The translations under genes and the position numbers were made by a program. 64,000 bases of DNA from Microbacterium sp. BH-3-3-3 (GTDB lineage Bacteria; Actinomycetota; Actinomycetes; Actinomycetales; Microbacteriaceae), in assembly GCF_007679045.1 (NCBI RefSeq), contig NZ_VEFS01000001.1, positions 1,032,706-1,096,705 of the forward strand, in the 5' to 3' direction. The stretch's first letter is position 1, and each line of letters starts with the position of its first letter. Below are positions 46,695 to 54,776 of this stretch, in pieces. Under the pieces are notes generated by a model, which was not told where the DNA came from, did not search any database, and was given only the letters and a program-made list of their open reading frames with translations.

Positions 46695-47030
46695 ATGGCC
46701 GACGAACTGACCGTGACCCGCAACGACGAGGCGGGCCGCTACGAGATCCACGTGGGCGACGAGCTCGGCGGCTTCATGGAGTTCCGCCCCGCGAGCGGCG
46801 ACCGCACCGAGCTGCCCCACACCGAGGTCGACCCGGCGTTCAAGGGTCGCGGCCTGGGCTCGACCCTCGCGAGTGAGGCGCTCTCCGACCTCGCTCGCCG
46901 CGGCGACACGATCATCCCCTCGTGCCCCTTCGTCGCGCACTACCTGAGCGAGCACGACGTGCCCGGCCTGTCCGTCGACCAGCCCGAGCAGGGCGACACC
47001 GACGCGGCCGGAGGCGGCGACCGGTCGTGA
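46695..47030 (+). CDS. GNAT-family N-acetyltransferase (YjdJ-like)
   Basis: A 111-residue minimal acetyltransferase. EVDPAFKGRGLGSTLASEAL contains the acetyl-CoA pyrophosphate-binding loop, and IIPSCPFVAHYLSEH is the conserved C-terminal strand with a catalytic-type Cys. The ATG at 46695 follows GAAGGAGA. Its stop overlaps the pirin GTG by 4 bp. Confidence 0.9.
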   Translation: MADELTVTRNDEAGRYEIHVGDELGGFMEFRPASGDRTELPHTEVDPAFKGRGLGSTLASEALSDLARRGDTIIPSCPFVAHYLSEHDVPGLSVDQPEQGDTDAAGGGDRS

Positions 47031-48049
47031 CCCGACTCGACGTCGCTCCCCCGGCATCCGAGGGTCCGATCGACTGCGACGGCCCCCGCGCGTTGATCGT
47101 CGAGGCACGAGAGGTGCCGCTGGGCGGCGTGCGCGGCATGGAAGTGCACCGCACCCTCCCCCACCGCTCGCTGCCGATGGTCGGCGCCTGGTGCTTCCTC
47201 GACCGCTTCGGCCCGCAGGACACGCTCATGCGCGTCGAGCCGCACCCGCACATCGGACTGCAGACGGTGACCTGGCCGATCATCGGCGAGGTCCGGCATC
47301 GCGATGCCGTGGGCAGTGACGTCGTCGTGCGCCCGGGCGCCCTGAACCTCATGACCAGCGGCGCGGGGATCGCGCACTCCGAGTACTCGGTCGGCGAGGG
47401 GCCCATCCCCCTCGACGCCCTGCAGCTCTGGGTGGCGTTGCCCGAGTCGCGGCGGCACGGGGAGCCCGCGTTCGAGCGTCACGAAGACCTGCCGGTGCTC
47501 GACCTCGGCGAGGGGGCCGATGCGGTTGTGGTGATGGGCGCACTCGGCGAGGTCGTCTCGCCCGCGACGGTGCACACCCCGATCGTGGGCGCCGAACTCC
47601 GTCTGCCGGCCGGCGTCACCGTGCGTGTCCCGCTGCGTCCCGAGTGGGAGTACGCCCTGTACGGCATGACGGGCACCGCCGAGGTCGAGACGGGGGCGGA
47701 TGCCGTGAACGCCGACGCCGCGCGACGACCCGGCACTCCAGTCGAGTCAGGGTCCACGGCATCCGTCGACCACACTCGCTTGATCTACCTCGGCCGCGGC
47801 CGCGACCATGTCGAGCTGCGCAGCGACGGGGGTGCCCGCGTGTTCCTGCTGGGCGGGGAGCCGTTCGAGGCCGACATCGTCATGTGGTGGAACTTCGTGG
47901 GCCGTTCGCACGACGAGATCGTCGAGGCCCGCGAGGCGTGGGAAGCACAGGCGCCGCGCTTCGGGACCGTGATCGACCACGGCCCCGAGCGCATTCCGGC
48001 GCCGCCCCTGCCAGGCGTGCGTCTCACACCGCGGAGGCGGCGGGGCTGA
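47027..48049 (+). CDS. Pirin-family bicupin protein
   Basis: A 340-residue bicupin. The N-terminal cupin has the metal ligands HPHIGLQTVTW and SGAGIAHSEYS, and RSLPMVGAWCFLDRFGP is the pirin signature. Pirins act as quercetin-type dioxygenases or redox co-factors of regulators; the role here is not determinable. The GTG start overlaps the GNAT gene by 4 bp. The 3' end faces vanY with only 2 bp between the stops and no terminator. Confidence 0.9.
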   Translation: MTRLDVAPPASEGPIDCDGPRALIVEAREVPLGGVRGMEVHRTLPHRSLPMVGAWCFLDRFGPQDTLMRVEPHPHIGLQTVTWPIIGEVRHRDAVGSDVVVRPGALNLMTSGAGIAHSEYSVGEGPIPLDALQLWVALPESRRHGEPAFERHEDLPVLDLGEGADAVVVMGALGEVVSPATVHTPIVGAELRLPAGVTVRVPLRPEWEYALYGMTGTAEVETGADAVNADAARRPGTPVESGSTASVDHTRLIYLGRGRDHVELRSDGGARVFLLGGEPFEADIVMWWNFVGRSHDEIVEAREAWEAQAPRFGTVIDHGPERIPAPPLPGVRLTPRRRRG

Positions 48050-48051
48050 AC

Positions 48052-49257
48052 TCAGTACGTCGGCGCCGCCGGGAGTCCGAAGAACTCCTCCAGGGTGGTG
48101 AAGCCGCCCTCGTGGTAGGCGCGAGCGAGTTCAGGACCGATGTAGCGCAGGTGCCACGCTTCGGGCTCGTATCCGCTGACCGCTTCGCGACCCTCCGCGT
48201 ACCGCGTGACGAAGCCGAACTCCCACGAATGCTCGCGCACCCACGCGCCCTGAGCCGACGCGGCGACGTCGTCGAGAGTGCGGCACGAACCGTTGCAGGG
48301 CACGATGTCGACGGCCAGACCCGACTGATGCTCGCTGTAGCCGGGTCGGGCGCTCTCGCGATCGGCACCCTCCACCCCGCTGACGCGCACGCGGCCGGCG
48401 TACGTGGACTTCTGGGTCGTGTACGAGCGGAACGCGCTCAGGTAGCCGATCTCGCCGGCTCCCGCGTCGGAGGCGGCCTTCACCATCGCGGTGAGCGCGT
48501 TCGCCGCCGGCGTGCGCAGCGCGGAGTCTTCGAGGGCGCGGACGTTCGCGGGCATGATGAGGTCGCCCGGGTAGTAGTCGACGGGCTCGAGCGGGCGTTG
48601 CTTGTTGACGACGACCCATTCGCGGTTCGGGTCGGAGAGCGATACGCAGGGCGCGATCCCGGATGCCACGGCCTCACGGAAGGCGCTGCCTCCGCCGGCC
48701 GCGGCGATGGCGGCGGCGTCGTCGCCCGCAGAGAGCGCCGTCGTGACGGCCGGGTCGTCGCACGGCGTGGCCGTTGCCGCCACCGCTGACACCGCGGGCA
48801 CGGGGAGCCCCTCGGAGGGGACAGCGGGGGGACCGGCGAGCGCCGCCGTCACGGTAGCGTCGTTGGCGCTCGTCGAAGCCGTGGCATCCGCCCCCGCCCC
48901 CATCGCCAGACCGGCGGCCACGGTCGCGGTGGCGACGACCACCGCGAGCGCCCCGGCGACGACCGCGAGCCGGCGACGGCGCACTCTCGGCAGGGCGGAG
49001 AACCACGCGGCCGCGGCGCGGAGGCGACCGCTCTCAGAGGACGACGGCGCGGCCTCGACCGGCGCGAACGAACGACGGCGAAGCGGCGCCGCGTTCGATC
49101 CGGCCTCGCGGAGAGCGCGGCGCGTCGGTGACGCGGAGGCCTCGGGCGCGGCCGGGGCGACGGGCACGGGGAGTGCCGCCGTCGCGAGTCGCTCGGCTTT
49201 CGCGCGCGCGGCGCGGCGGGGAGAGAGCTCGGAATCGGGGGACATGACTGGTCCCAT
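48052..49257 (-). CDS. D-alanyl-D-alanine carboxypeptidase (M15B/VanY)
   Basis: A peptidoglycan carboxypeptidase that trims the terminal D-Ala. A 95-residue cytoplasmic Arg/Ala-rich lead and one anchor helix (about 97-122) precede the enzyme domain. The zinc motifs are SEHQSGLAVDI and EPEAWHLRYIG, and SAFRSYTTQ replaces the usual SGYRS. The GTG-free start ATG at 49257 has GGGAGA at the right distance; an internal ATG at 49245 is possible but lacks one. The length is 401 residues. It is probably unlinked to vancomycin resistance, as there is no vanHAX context. Confidence 0.9.
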   Translation of the reverse strand: MGPVMSPDSELSPRRAARAKAERLATAALPVPVAPAAPEASASPTRRALREAGSNAAPLRRRSFAPVEAAPSSSESGRLRAAAAWFSALPRVRRRRLAVVAGALAVVVATATVAAGLAMGAGADATASTSANDATVTAALAGPPAVPSEGLPVPAVSAVAATATPCDDPAVTTALSAGDDAAAIAAAGGGSAFREAVASGIAPCVSLSDPNREWVVVNKQRPLEPVDYYPGDLIMPANVRALEDSALRTPAANALTAMVKAASDAGAGEIGYLSAFRSYTTQKSTYAGRVRVSGVEGADRESARPGYSEHQSGLAVDIVPCNGSCRTLDDVAASAQGAWVREHSWEFGFVTRYAEGREAVSGYEPEAWHLRYIGPELARAYHEGGFTTLEEFFGLPAAPTY

Positions 49258-49317
49258 TGTCTCCCGGGACCGCGGACCGGTCGACCCCGCCTCACCCGGT
49301 AGACGCCCGCGCGGCCC

Positions 49318-50010
49318 TTACAGCGCGTCGCTGAAGGCGACTTCGCCCGCCGCGACGAACACGAGGACGATGCTGAGCGTGCCGGCGACGAGCAGCAGGG
49401 CGGGATGCGCGAGCCCGACCACCACGCGCCGGGTGCGCGGCGACTCGGCGAAGAACTGCTCGGGGATGCGGTGCCGCGTCGGCACCGGCGCCCACCCGCG
49501 CAGGCGCGCGATGTACCCGACGCAGCGGAAGATGAGCACGGCCCACAGCACCGCGACGATGAAGGGCACGACGGCGCCGAAGATCTCGAGAGCTTCCTCC
49601 CACGCCGCTTCGGTGTTCGAGCGGGAATCCTCGGTCAGCTGCACCGCGACGGCCGCACCGAGCACGACGGATCCGATCCACAGGATGAGCGCCCCGAGCA
49701 GGGCGAAGAAGCGCGCGAAGAAGTGACCGAGGATCGACGGTTCGGACTCCAGGTGCGCACGGGGCGTCTGCGACAGCACGAGCAGCGTCGCGCCCAGCGA
49801 GGGCAGCGCGGCGCTCAACGACACGGCCACCCGCAGGGGCTCCGGACCGTCCACGAGGTCGACGACGACGATCAGCACGGCCATCGCCGCGAGCCAGATC
49901 CATCCTGCGGCCGCGGGGTGACGTTCGACCCACGACGGATGCAGGGGCTCGAGGCGGCGCCCGGCCGCCGTCAGCAGCGCGTGACCTCGCACGTGTCGCA
50001 CGGTCTCCAT
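49318..50010 (-). CDS. Polytopic membrane protein, unknown function
   Basis: I do not recognise the family. The 230-residue product has about five hydrophobic segments (AAGWIWLAAMAVLIVVVDLV, then FFALLGALILWIGSVVLGAA, VVPFIVAVLWAVLIF, ALLLVAGTLSIVLVFVAA) and a 30-residue cytoplasmic lead. The ATG at 50010 has GAGG upstream; longer starts run into the divergent promoter. It lies 60 bp downstream of the vanY start on the same strand and is divergent from the SOS-linked gene. Confidence 0.75.
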   Translation of the reverse strand: METVRHVRGHALLTAAGRRLEPLHPSWVERHPAAAGWIWLAAMAVLIVVVDLVDGPEPLRVAVSLSAALPSLGATLLVLSQTPRAHLESEPSILGHFFARFFALLGALILWIGSVVLGAAVAVQLTEDSRSNTEAAWEEALEIFGAVVPFIVAVLWAVLIFRCVGYIARLRGWAPVPTRHRIPEQFFAESPRTRRVVVGLAHPALLLVAGTLSIVLVFVAAGEVAFSDAL

Positions 50011-50118
50011 GCGCCCCTCGTTCCCATCGCGGCAGACGAACCAGCGACGCCTGTCACAGTATCGCGAGAGCATTCGAGCATGGGAGCGATTATCGGATGC
50101 CGGGGCTTGCCCTGATAT

Positions 50119-50132
50119 AGAACATGTGTTCG
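50119..50132 (+). promoter_or_regulatory. LexA (SOS) box before the radical SAM gene
   Basis: AGAACATGTGTTCG matches the actinobacterial and Gram-positive SOS consensus CGAACRNRYGTTYG at 13 of 14 positions. It overlaps a TGATAT -10 (50113-50118) whose TTATCG -35 is 17 bp upstream, and it ends 9 bp before the ATG at 50142. Repressor binding would block transcription. This suggests DNA-damage induction. Confidence 0.8.
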
Positions 50133-50141
50133 AATGTGAGT

Positions 50142-51248
50142 ATGCGGTGGCAAGGTCAACAACTCGGCGTCGACGACTCGGGAGCCCTCCCGGGCATGGA
50201 GCGCATGGACGGCCTCGTGCGCTCGGTCACGACGCCGGAGTTCGCGGGCATGACCTTCCACGAGGTGCTGTGCAAAAGCGCATTGAATCGCGTTCCCGGG
50301 GTTTCGGCGATGCCATTCGATTGGACAGTGAATCCCTATCGTGGATGCACTCATGCGTGTTCATATTGCTTTGCTAGGAAAACGCATGAATACCTCGACC
50401 TCGATTACGGGGCCGATTTCGATTCGCAGATCGTGGTCAAGGTCAACGTCGCCGACGTGCTGCGCACAGAGTTGCGGCGCGGGTCGTGGGCCCGCGAGCC
50501 CGTCATGCTCGGGACGAACACCGATCCCTACCAACGCGCCGAGGGGCGCTACCGCCTCATGCCCGATATCGTCGGCGCCATGACCGACAACGGCACGCCG
50601 TTCTCGATCCTCACGAAGGGCACGTTGCTCCGACGCGACCTGCCCCTGCTCACCGAGGCGGCGCAACAGGTGAAGGTGTCGCTGGCGATGTCGATCGCGG
50701 TGTTCGACGACACGCTGCAGCACTCGATCGAGCCGGGCACCCCCAGCGCCGAGGCGCGCCTCGACACGGTGCGCGCGGCGACCGAGGCGGGGTTCCGCGT
50801 GACGGTGTTCCTCATGCCGATCATCCCGCACCTCACCGACTCGATCGCCGCGCTCGATCACGCCCTGGCGCGCATCCGCGCCGCGGGTGCGGCGCGCGTC
50901 GTCTACGGGGCGCTGCACCTGCGCCCCGGGGCGAAGCAGTGGTTCTTCGAGTGGCTCGAACGCGAGCACCCGCACCTCGTGTCGTCGTACCGGGGGCTGT
51001 ACCCCGGTGTGTCGACCTCCGCCCCGAAGGCCTACCGCACCTGGCTCGGCAAACGCATGCGACCGCTCCTGCGCATGCACCGCCTCGACGGGTGGGACGA
51101 AGACGACCACCCGCGCGGTCGACCGCAGCCCGGCCTCGCGGCACGCACGCCGACGCCGGCGAGCAGCCTCGGACCCATCAGGTCGACCGGGGTCCCGGCA
51201 TCCGCCCGCCCCCGTGTCGCGCCGGCGAGCGAGCCCACGCTGTTCTGA
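50142..51248 (+). CDS. Rv2578c-type radical SAM protein (spore photolyase-like)
   Basis: A [4Fe-4S] radical SAM enzyme. The cluster motif CX3CX2C is C69, C73 and C76 in GCTHACSYCFAR, and PVMLGTNTDPYQRAEG and LTKGTLLRRDLPLL are typical of the SplB-like/Rv2578c branch. The tail is Pro/Ala-rich and disordered. I chose the ATG at 50142 because the ATG at 50124 lies inside the SOS box. M. tuberculosis Rv2578c is, to my recollection, in the LexA regulon, which agrees with the box. The reaction is unknown; a DNA-repair role is inferred. Confidence 0.9.
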   Translation: MRWQGQQLGVDDSGALPGMERMDGLVRSVTTPEFAGMTFHEVLCKSALNRVPGVSAMPFDWTVNPYRGCTHACSYCFARKTHEYLDLDYGADFDSQIVVKVNVADVLRTELRRGSWAREPVMLGTNTDPYQRAEGRYRLMPDIVGAMTDNGTPFSILTKGTLLRRDLPLLTEAAQQVKVSLAMSIAVFDDTLQHSIEPGTPSAEARLDTVRAATEAGFRVTVFLMPIIPHLTDSIAALDHALARIRAAGAARVVYGALHLRPGAKQWFFEWLEREHPHLVSSYRGLYPGVSTSAPKAYRTWLGKRMRPLLRMHRLDGWDEDDHPRGRPQPGLAARTPTPASSLGPIRSTGVPASARPRVAPASEPTLF

Positions 51249-51275
51249 GGTTGCGACGTGACCGGCGAACGACGA

Positions 51276-51308
51276 AGGCCCCCGTCCGCGCGATGCGGAC
51301 GAGGGCCT
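51276..51308. terminator. Shared terminator of radical SAM and DEAD-box genes
   Basis: AGGCCCCCGTCCGC (51276-51289) and GCGGACGAGGGCCT (51295-51308) pair with a single mismatch around GCGAT, between two convergent stop codons. Confidence 0.7.
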
Positions 51309-51320
51309 CCCTGACGACGA

Positions 51321-53741
51321 TTACGCGTCGACGTTCGAGAGCTGACGGCCCGAGAGCTCCTCGAGCACGTCGTCGCCGAGCGCGGTCTCTTCGAAAGGAG
51401 CCTCGATCTCGGCGCGGTCGAGCAGCTCGGTCATGCGACGACGACGCTGGCGCGTGATCAGCGTGACCACGGTGCCGGCGCGACCGGCGCGACCGGTGCG
51501 GCCCGAGCGGTGCAGGTACGTCTTGTACTCGTCAGGGGCGTCGGCCTGGATGACCAGGTCGATGTCGTCGACGTGGATGCCGCGGGCGGCGACGTCGGTT
51601 GCGACGAGCACGTTCACGCGACCCGAGGTGAGCTTCTCGAGGTTGCGCGTGCGCTTCTGCTGGTTGAGGTCACCGTGCAGGGCGACGGCCGAGATCCCGG
51701 CGTCGTCGAATTGCTCGGCGAGCATCTCGGCATAGGCGCGGGTGCGGGCGAAGACGAGCGTCTTGCCGGCGCGGTCGACGAGCGAGTCGAGGATCTGCGC
51801 CTTGTCGCGGTGCTCGATGACGAGAACGCGGTGCTCGATGGTGCTCGAGTCCTGGTCTTCACCGGCGACCTCGTAGACGGCCGGCTCGACGAGGAACTCG
51901 TCGACCAGGGCCGCCACCTCGCGGTCGAGCGTGGCCGAGAAGAGCAGCTTCTGGCTGCCCTTCTTGGTCGCGCGGAGGATGCGCTGCACGGGCTCGAGGA
52001 AGCCGAGCTCGCACATGTGATCGGCCTCGTCGAGGACGGCGACCTGCACCTGCGAGAGGTCGAGCTTGCCCTGGTTCAGCAGGTCTTCGATGCGACCCGG
52101 GGTGCCGATGACGATGTCGACGCCCTTCTTGAGCGCACCGACCTGACGCGCCTGGGGCACGCCGCCGTAGACCTGGGTGGTGAACAGGCCCACGCTGCGC
52201 GCGAGCGCCTGCACGGTGCGGTCGATCTGCAGGGCGAGCTCGCGCGTGGGGGCGAGGATGATCGCCTTGGGGGCGCGAGCGAACTCACGACGCTGACCCG
52301 CCTGCGAACGCAGGATGCTCTCGACCAGCGGTGCGCCGAAGGCGATGGTCTTGCCCGAGCCGGTGCGGCCGCGGGCGAGGACGTCGCGTCCCTCGAGGAT
52401 CGGAGCGACGGTGGCCGCCTGGATCGGGAAGGGGCTCGCCGCACCGAGACCGGCGAGGGCGCGGACGAGGTTGTCGCCCAGACCCAGCTCGGCGAAGCCG
52501 GCACCGGTCACGGTCGCGGCGTCCACGGCCTCGGCCTGCAGGCGCTCGTGCACGACGTCGACGCGCTGCTCGTGCTCGGCGGAGCGCTTCGGGGTGTTGT
52601 TCTCCCCACGCCCACTCCACCCGCCGCTGTCGCGTCGGGCGGAGCCTCCGGGCGCGTGGCCCCAGTCGCTGCGGCTCGGGCCGTCGTTACGGCTCGGGCC
52701 GTCGTTACGGCTCGGGCCGTCGTTTCGGCGGGGGCGCTCGTCGAAGGAGCGGGCCGGGCGGTCGCTGCGGTCGAACGAGCGAGCGGGACGCTCACCGGCG
52801 TCGCGACGGGGACGCTCGTCACGATCGAACGAACGCGCGGGGCGCTCGGTGCGGTCGAACGAGCGAGCCGGACGGTCCTCGAACGAACGGGCCGGACGCT
52901 CGCTGCGGTCGAATGACCGGGCGGGACGCTCACCGGCGTCGCGACGGGGACGCTCGTCGCGATCGAACGAACGCGCGGGACGCTCGGTGCGGTCGAAGGA
53001 GCGGGCGGGACGGTCGTTGCGGTCGAACGACCGGGCCGGACGGTCAGCGGCATCGCGACGGGGACGCTCGTCACGATCGAACGAACGCGCAGGGCGCTCG
53101 GTGCGGTCGAACGACCGAGCCGGACGCTCGGTGCGGTCGAAGGAGCGGGCGGGACGCTCGTCGAACGAACGCGCGGGGCGGTCGCTGCGGTCGAACGAAC
53201 GCGCGGGACGCTCACCGGCGTCACGACGGGGACGCTCATCGCGATCGAACGAACGCGCAGGACGCTCGGTGCGATCGAACGACCGAGCCGGACGCTCGTT
53301 GCGGTCGAAGGAGCGGGCGGGACGCTCGTCGAACGAACGCGCGGGGCGGTCGCTGCGGTCGAACGAACGCGCGGGACGCTCACCGGCGTCACGACGGGGA
53401 CGCTCATCGCGATCGAACGAACGCGCGGGACGGTCATTGCGGTCGAACGAACGCGCGGGGCGATCGTCGAACGAACGGGCCGGACGGTCGTCGCGCGTCG
53501 AGGTGCGGATGTTGCGGGCATCGGTGCGGCCGGCACGGTCGGCGGCGTTCCAACGCCCCTTGTCGGGGGTGGCCTCCGACTCGGGGCGGTAGCCGCGGTG
53601 GTTGGGGCTCTTGCTGCCGGGCTTGGCGGGGCCTTCGGTACCGGGACGACGCTTGCGGTCCTGGAACGAGGTCTTGGCGCCGTAGCGGGGCTCGAAGTTC
53701 TTGGCGGCGCGGCCGCCGGCGGGCTTCTTGTTCTTGGGCAT
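51321..53741 (-). CDS. DEAD-box RNA helicase with N-terminal RPARSF repeat array
   Basis: An 806-residue RNA helicase. The C-terminal half is a standard core: GRTGSGKT (motif I), PTRELALQ, DEAD, SAT, and HRSGRTGRAGRAG (motif VI). The N-terminal 430 residues are disordered and Arg/Asp-rich. Residues about 84-335 are an array of 22 RPARSF units, mostly as RPARSFDR-[NSTD]-[DE], broken by five DERPRRDA segments. Such RD-repeat tails bind RNA and promote condensates; in most bacterial DEAD proteins they are C-terminal, so the N-terminal placement is unusual. MPKNKKPAGG is the true start (53741), behind AGGAAG, with a long leader upstream. Confidence 0.92.
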   Translation of the reverse strand: MPKNKKPAGGRAAKNFEPRYGAKTSFQDRKRRPGTEGPAKPGSKSPNHRGYRPESEATPDKGRWNAADRAGRTDARNIRTSTRDDRPARSFDDRPARSFDRNDRPARSFDRDERPRRDAGERPARSFDRSDRPARSFDERPARSFDRNERPARSFDRTERPARSFDRDERPRRDAGERPARSFDRSDRPARSFDERPARSFDRTERPARSFDRTERPARSFDRDERPRRDAADRPARSFDRNDRPARSFDRTERPARSFDRDERPRRDAGERPARSFDRSERPARSFEDRPARSFDRTERPARSFDRDERPRRDAGERPARSFDRSDRPARSFDERPRRNDGPSRNDGPSRNDGPSRSDWGHAPGGSARRDSGGWSGRGENNTPKRSAEHEQRVDVVHERLQAEAVDAATVTGAGFAELGLGDNLVRALAGLGAASPFPIQAATVAPILEGRDVLARGRTGSGKTIAFGAPLVESILRSQAGQRREFARAPKAIILAPTRELALQIDRTVQALARSVGLFTTQVYGGVPQARQVGALKKGVDIVIGTPGRIEDLLNQGKLDLSQVQVAVLDEADHMCELGFLEPVQRILRATKKGSQKLLFSATLDREVAALVDEFLVEPAVYEVAGEDQDSSTIEHRVLVIEHRDKAQILDSLVDRAGKTLVFARTRAYAEMLAEQFDDAGISAVALHGDLNQQKRTRNLEKLTSGRVNVLVATDVAARGIHVDDIDLVIQADAPDEYKTYLHRSGRTGRAGRAGTVVTLITRQRRRRMTELLDRAEIEAPFEETALGDDVLEELSGRQLSNVDA
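52735..53490 (-). repeat. In-frame coding minisatellite inside the DEAD-box gene
   Basis: About 22 imperfect copies of a 24-36 bp coding unit (CGNCCNGCNCGNTCGTTCGA type) encode RPARSF plus spacers, and a longer unit of about 3-5 copies ends in DERPRRDA. Copies differ mostly at third bases, which shows selection on the protein and active expansion or contraction. Confidence 0.85.
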
Positions 53742-54143
53742 GGAGAAACTTCCTGGGTTCTGTTCGCGCGAAACAGCGACACCGCTCGTGGCGGTGCGAA
53801 ACCCGGACTCTCGTCGGCCGGGGGCCAATTCACTAGTGATGGTCGAGGCCGCGATCGCGTCCTGTCCATCGGCCCCTTGGACTACAAACCCATCCGCGCA
53901 TCACGCGCGGTGTCCAGAGCCGACCGCACCACGTTACAGGTGGCGCCTGGGAATGGCATCCATGCCCCTCGGATGACCCATGTCCCACTTATGGCGCTTT
54001 CGTGACGCATCACACAGCCATACCTGGGACATCACCCCACCGAAAGTGGGACGAGGGTGGTCGAGAGAGGGACAGGGGTGGTCGGGACCGGGACAATTTC
54101 GGGGAGAGAGGGACTCAGGGTTGCGCTGACGGAAGATAGACGC
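53742..54143. other. Noncoding gap: helicase leader and divergent promoter
   Basis: This 402-bp gap between divergent genes has no supported gene. Near the helicase are possible leader hairpins. In the middle is an interrupted inverted repeat: ATGTCCCA...ATGGC (53980-53995) matching GCCAT...TGGGACAT (54017-54032) with a 3-nt internal mismatch on each side. Next to the ABM gene a 21-bp tandem repeat (54045-54107) reads GGGACnnGGGTGGTCG. The frame upstream of the ATG at 54144 is open to a GTG at 54057, but it runs through the repeats, so the shorter start is preferred. Confidence 0.55.
54045..54107. repeat. 21-bp tandem repeats upstream of the ABM gene
   Basis: Copies at 54045-54065 (AGTGGGACGAGGGTGGTCGAG) and 54066-54086 (AGAGGGACAGGGGTGGTCGGG) differ at a few bases, and a decayed third runs to 54107. 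The period is two helical turns, which would place any bound protein on one DNA face. The GGGAC core recurs in the inverted repeats on either side of this operon. Confidence 0.55.
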
Positions 54144-54776
54144 ATGGCAGACACCGACGCCCACCCCATCACGGTGGCGATCGAGCGGCGCATCGACCCG
54201 ACGCGCACCGCCGAAGCGACCTCCTGGATGCAGGCCGGCACCGACCTCGCGACCGCTTTTCCGGGCTTCCTCGGCTCGGGCTGGGTGCGCGCGGGCGAAG
54301 ACAGCGACCTCTGGTACATGCTGTACCGCTTCCGCGACATCACGACGCTCGAGGAGTGGGAGAGCTCCCCGCAGCGGCAGTGGTGGCTCGACTCGGGCCG
54401 CCCGTTCGCGCGCGAGGAGCGCAGCGAGCGGCGCACGGGGATCGAGGGCTGGTTCGACGCCCCGCACGGCTCGATCCTCGAAGCGGCGACGGTGACGGAT
54501 GCCGGAACCCAGCCGATCCAGCAGCCCGTGCCCCCGGCTCCCCCGCGCTGGAAGCAGGCGGTGACGATCTGGGTCGGCTTCTTCCCCACCAATCTGCTGG
54601 CGTCATGGCTGCTGGGCTTCATTCCGGGCTTCGCCGAGGTGCCGCTCGTGCTGCGCGTGCTCGCGACGACCCTCATGCTCACCCCCGTCATGACCTACGC
54701 GGTGCTCCCGTGGGTCACCCGCATGCTGCAGCCCTGGTTGCAGCGCCCCCGCCGATCGCGAAAGGCACAGTCATGA
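54144..54776 (+). CDS. ABM-domain protein with C-terminal membrane segments
   Basis: A 210-residue protein. The first 110 residues are an antibiotic biosynthesis monooxygenase-like dimeric ferredoxin-fold domain (VAIERRIDPTRTAEATSWMQ, WVRAGEDSDLWYMLYRF). Two membrane helices follow (IWVGFFPTNLLASWLLGF, and LVLRVLATTLMLTPVMTYAV). Such ABM-membrane proteins are common but unassigned. The ATG at 54144 gives a clean start. It overlaps the epimerase gene by 4 bp. Confidence 0.85.
   Translation: MADTDAHPITVAIERRIDPTRTAEATSWMQAGTDLATAFPGFLGSGWVRAGEDSDLWYMLYRFRDITTLEEWESSPQRQWWLDSGRPFAREERSERRTGIEGWFDAPHGSILEAATVTDAGTQPIQQPVPPAPPRWKQAVTIWVGFFPTNLLASWLLGFIPGFAEVPLVLRVLATTLMLTPVMTYAVLPWVTRMLQPWLQRPRRSRKAQS

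Noticed and set aside
52735..53490. Possible CRISPR array in regularly spaced repeats
   Set aside because: Repeats stay in frame, encode RPARSF, vary at third codon positions, and have no unique spacers or cas genes.
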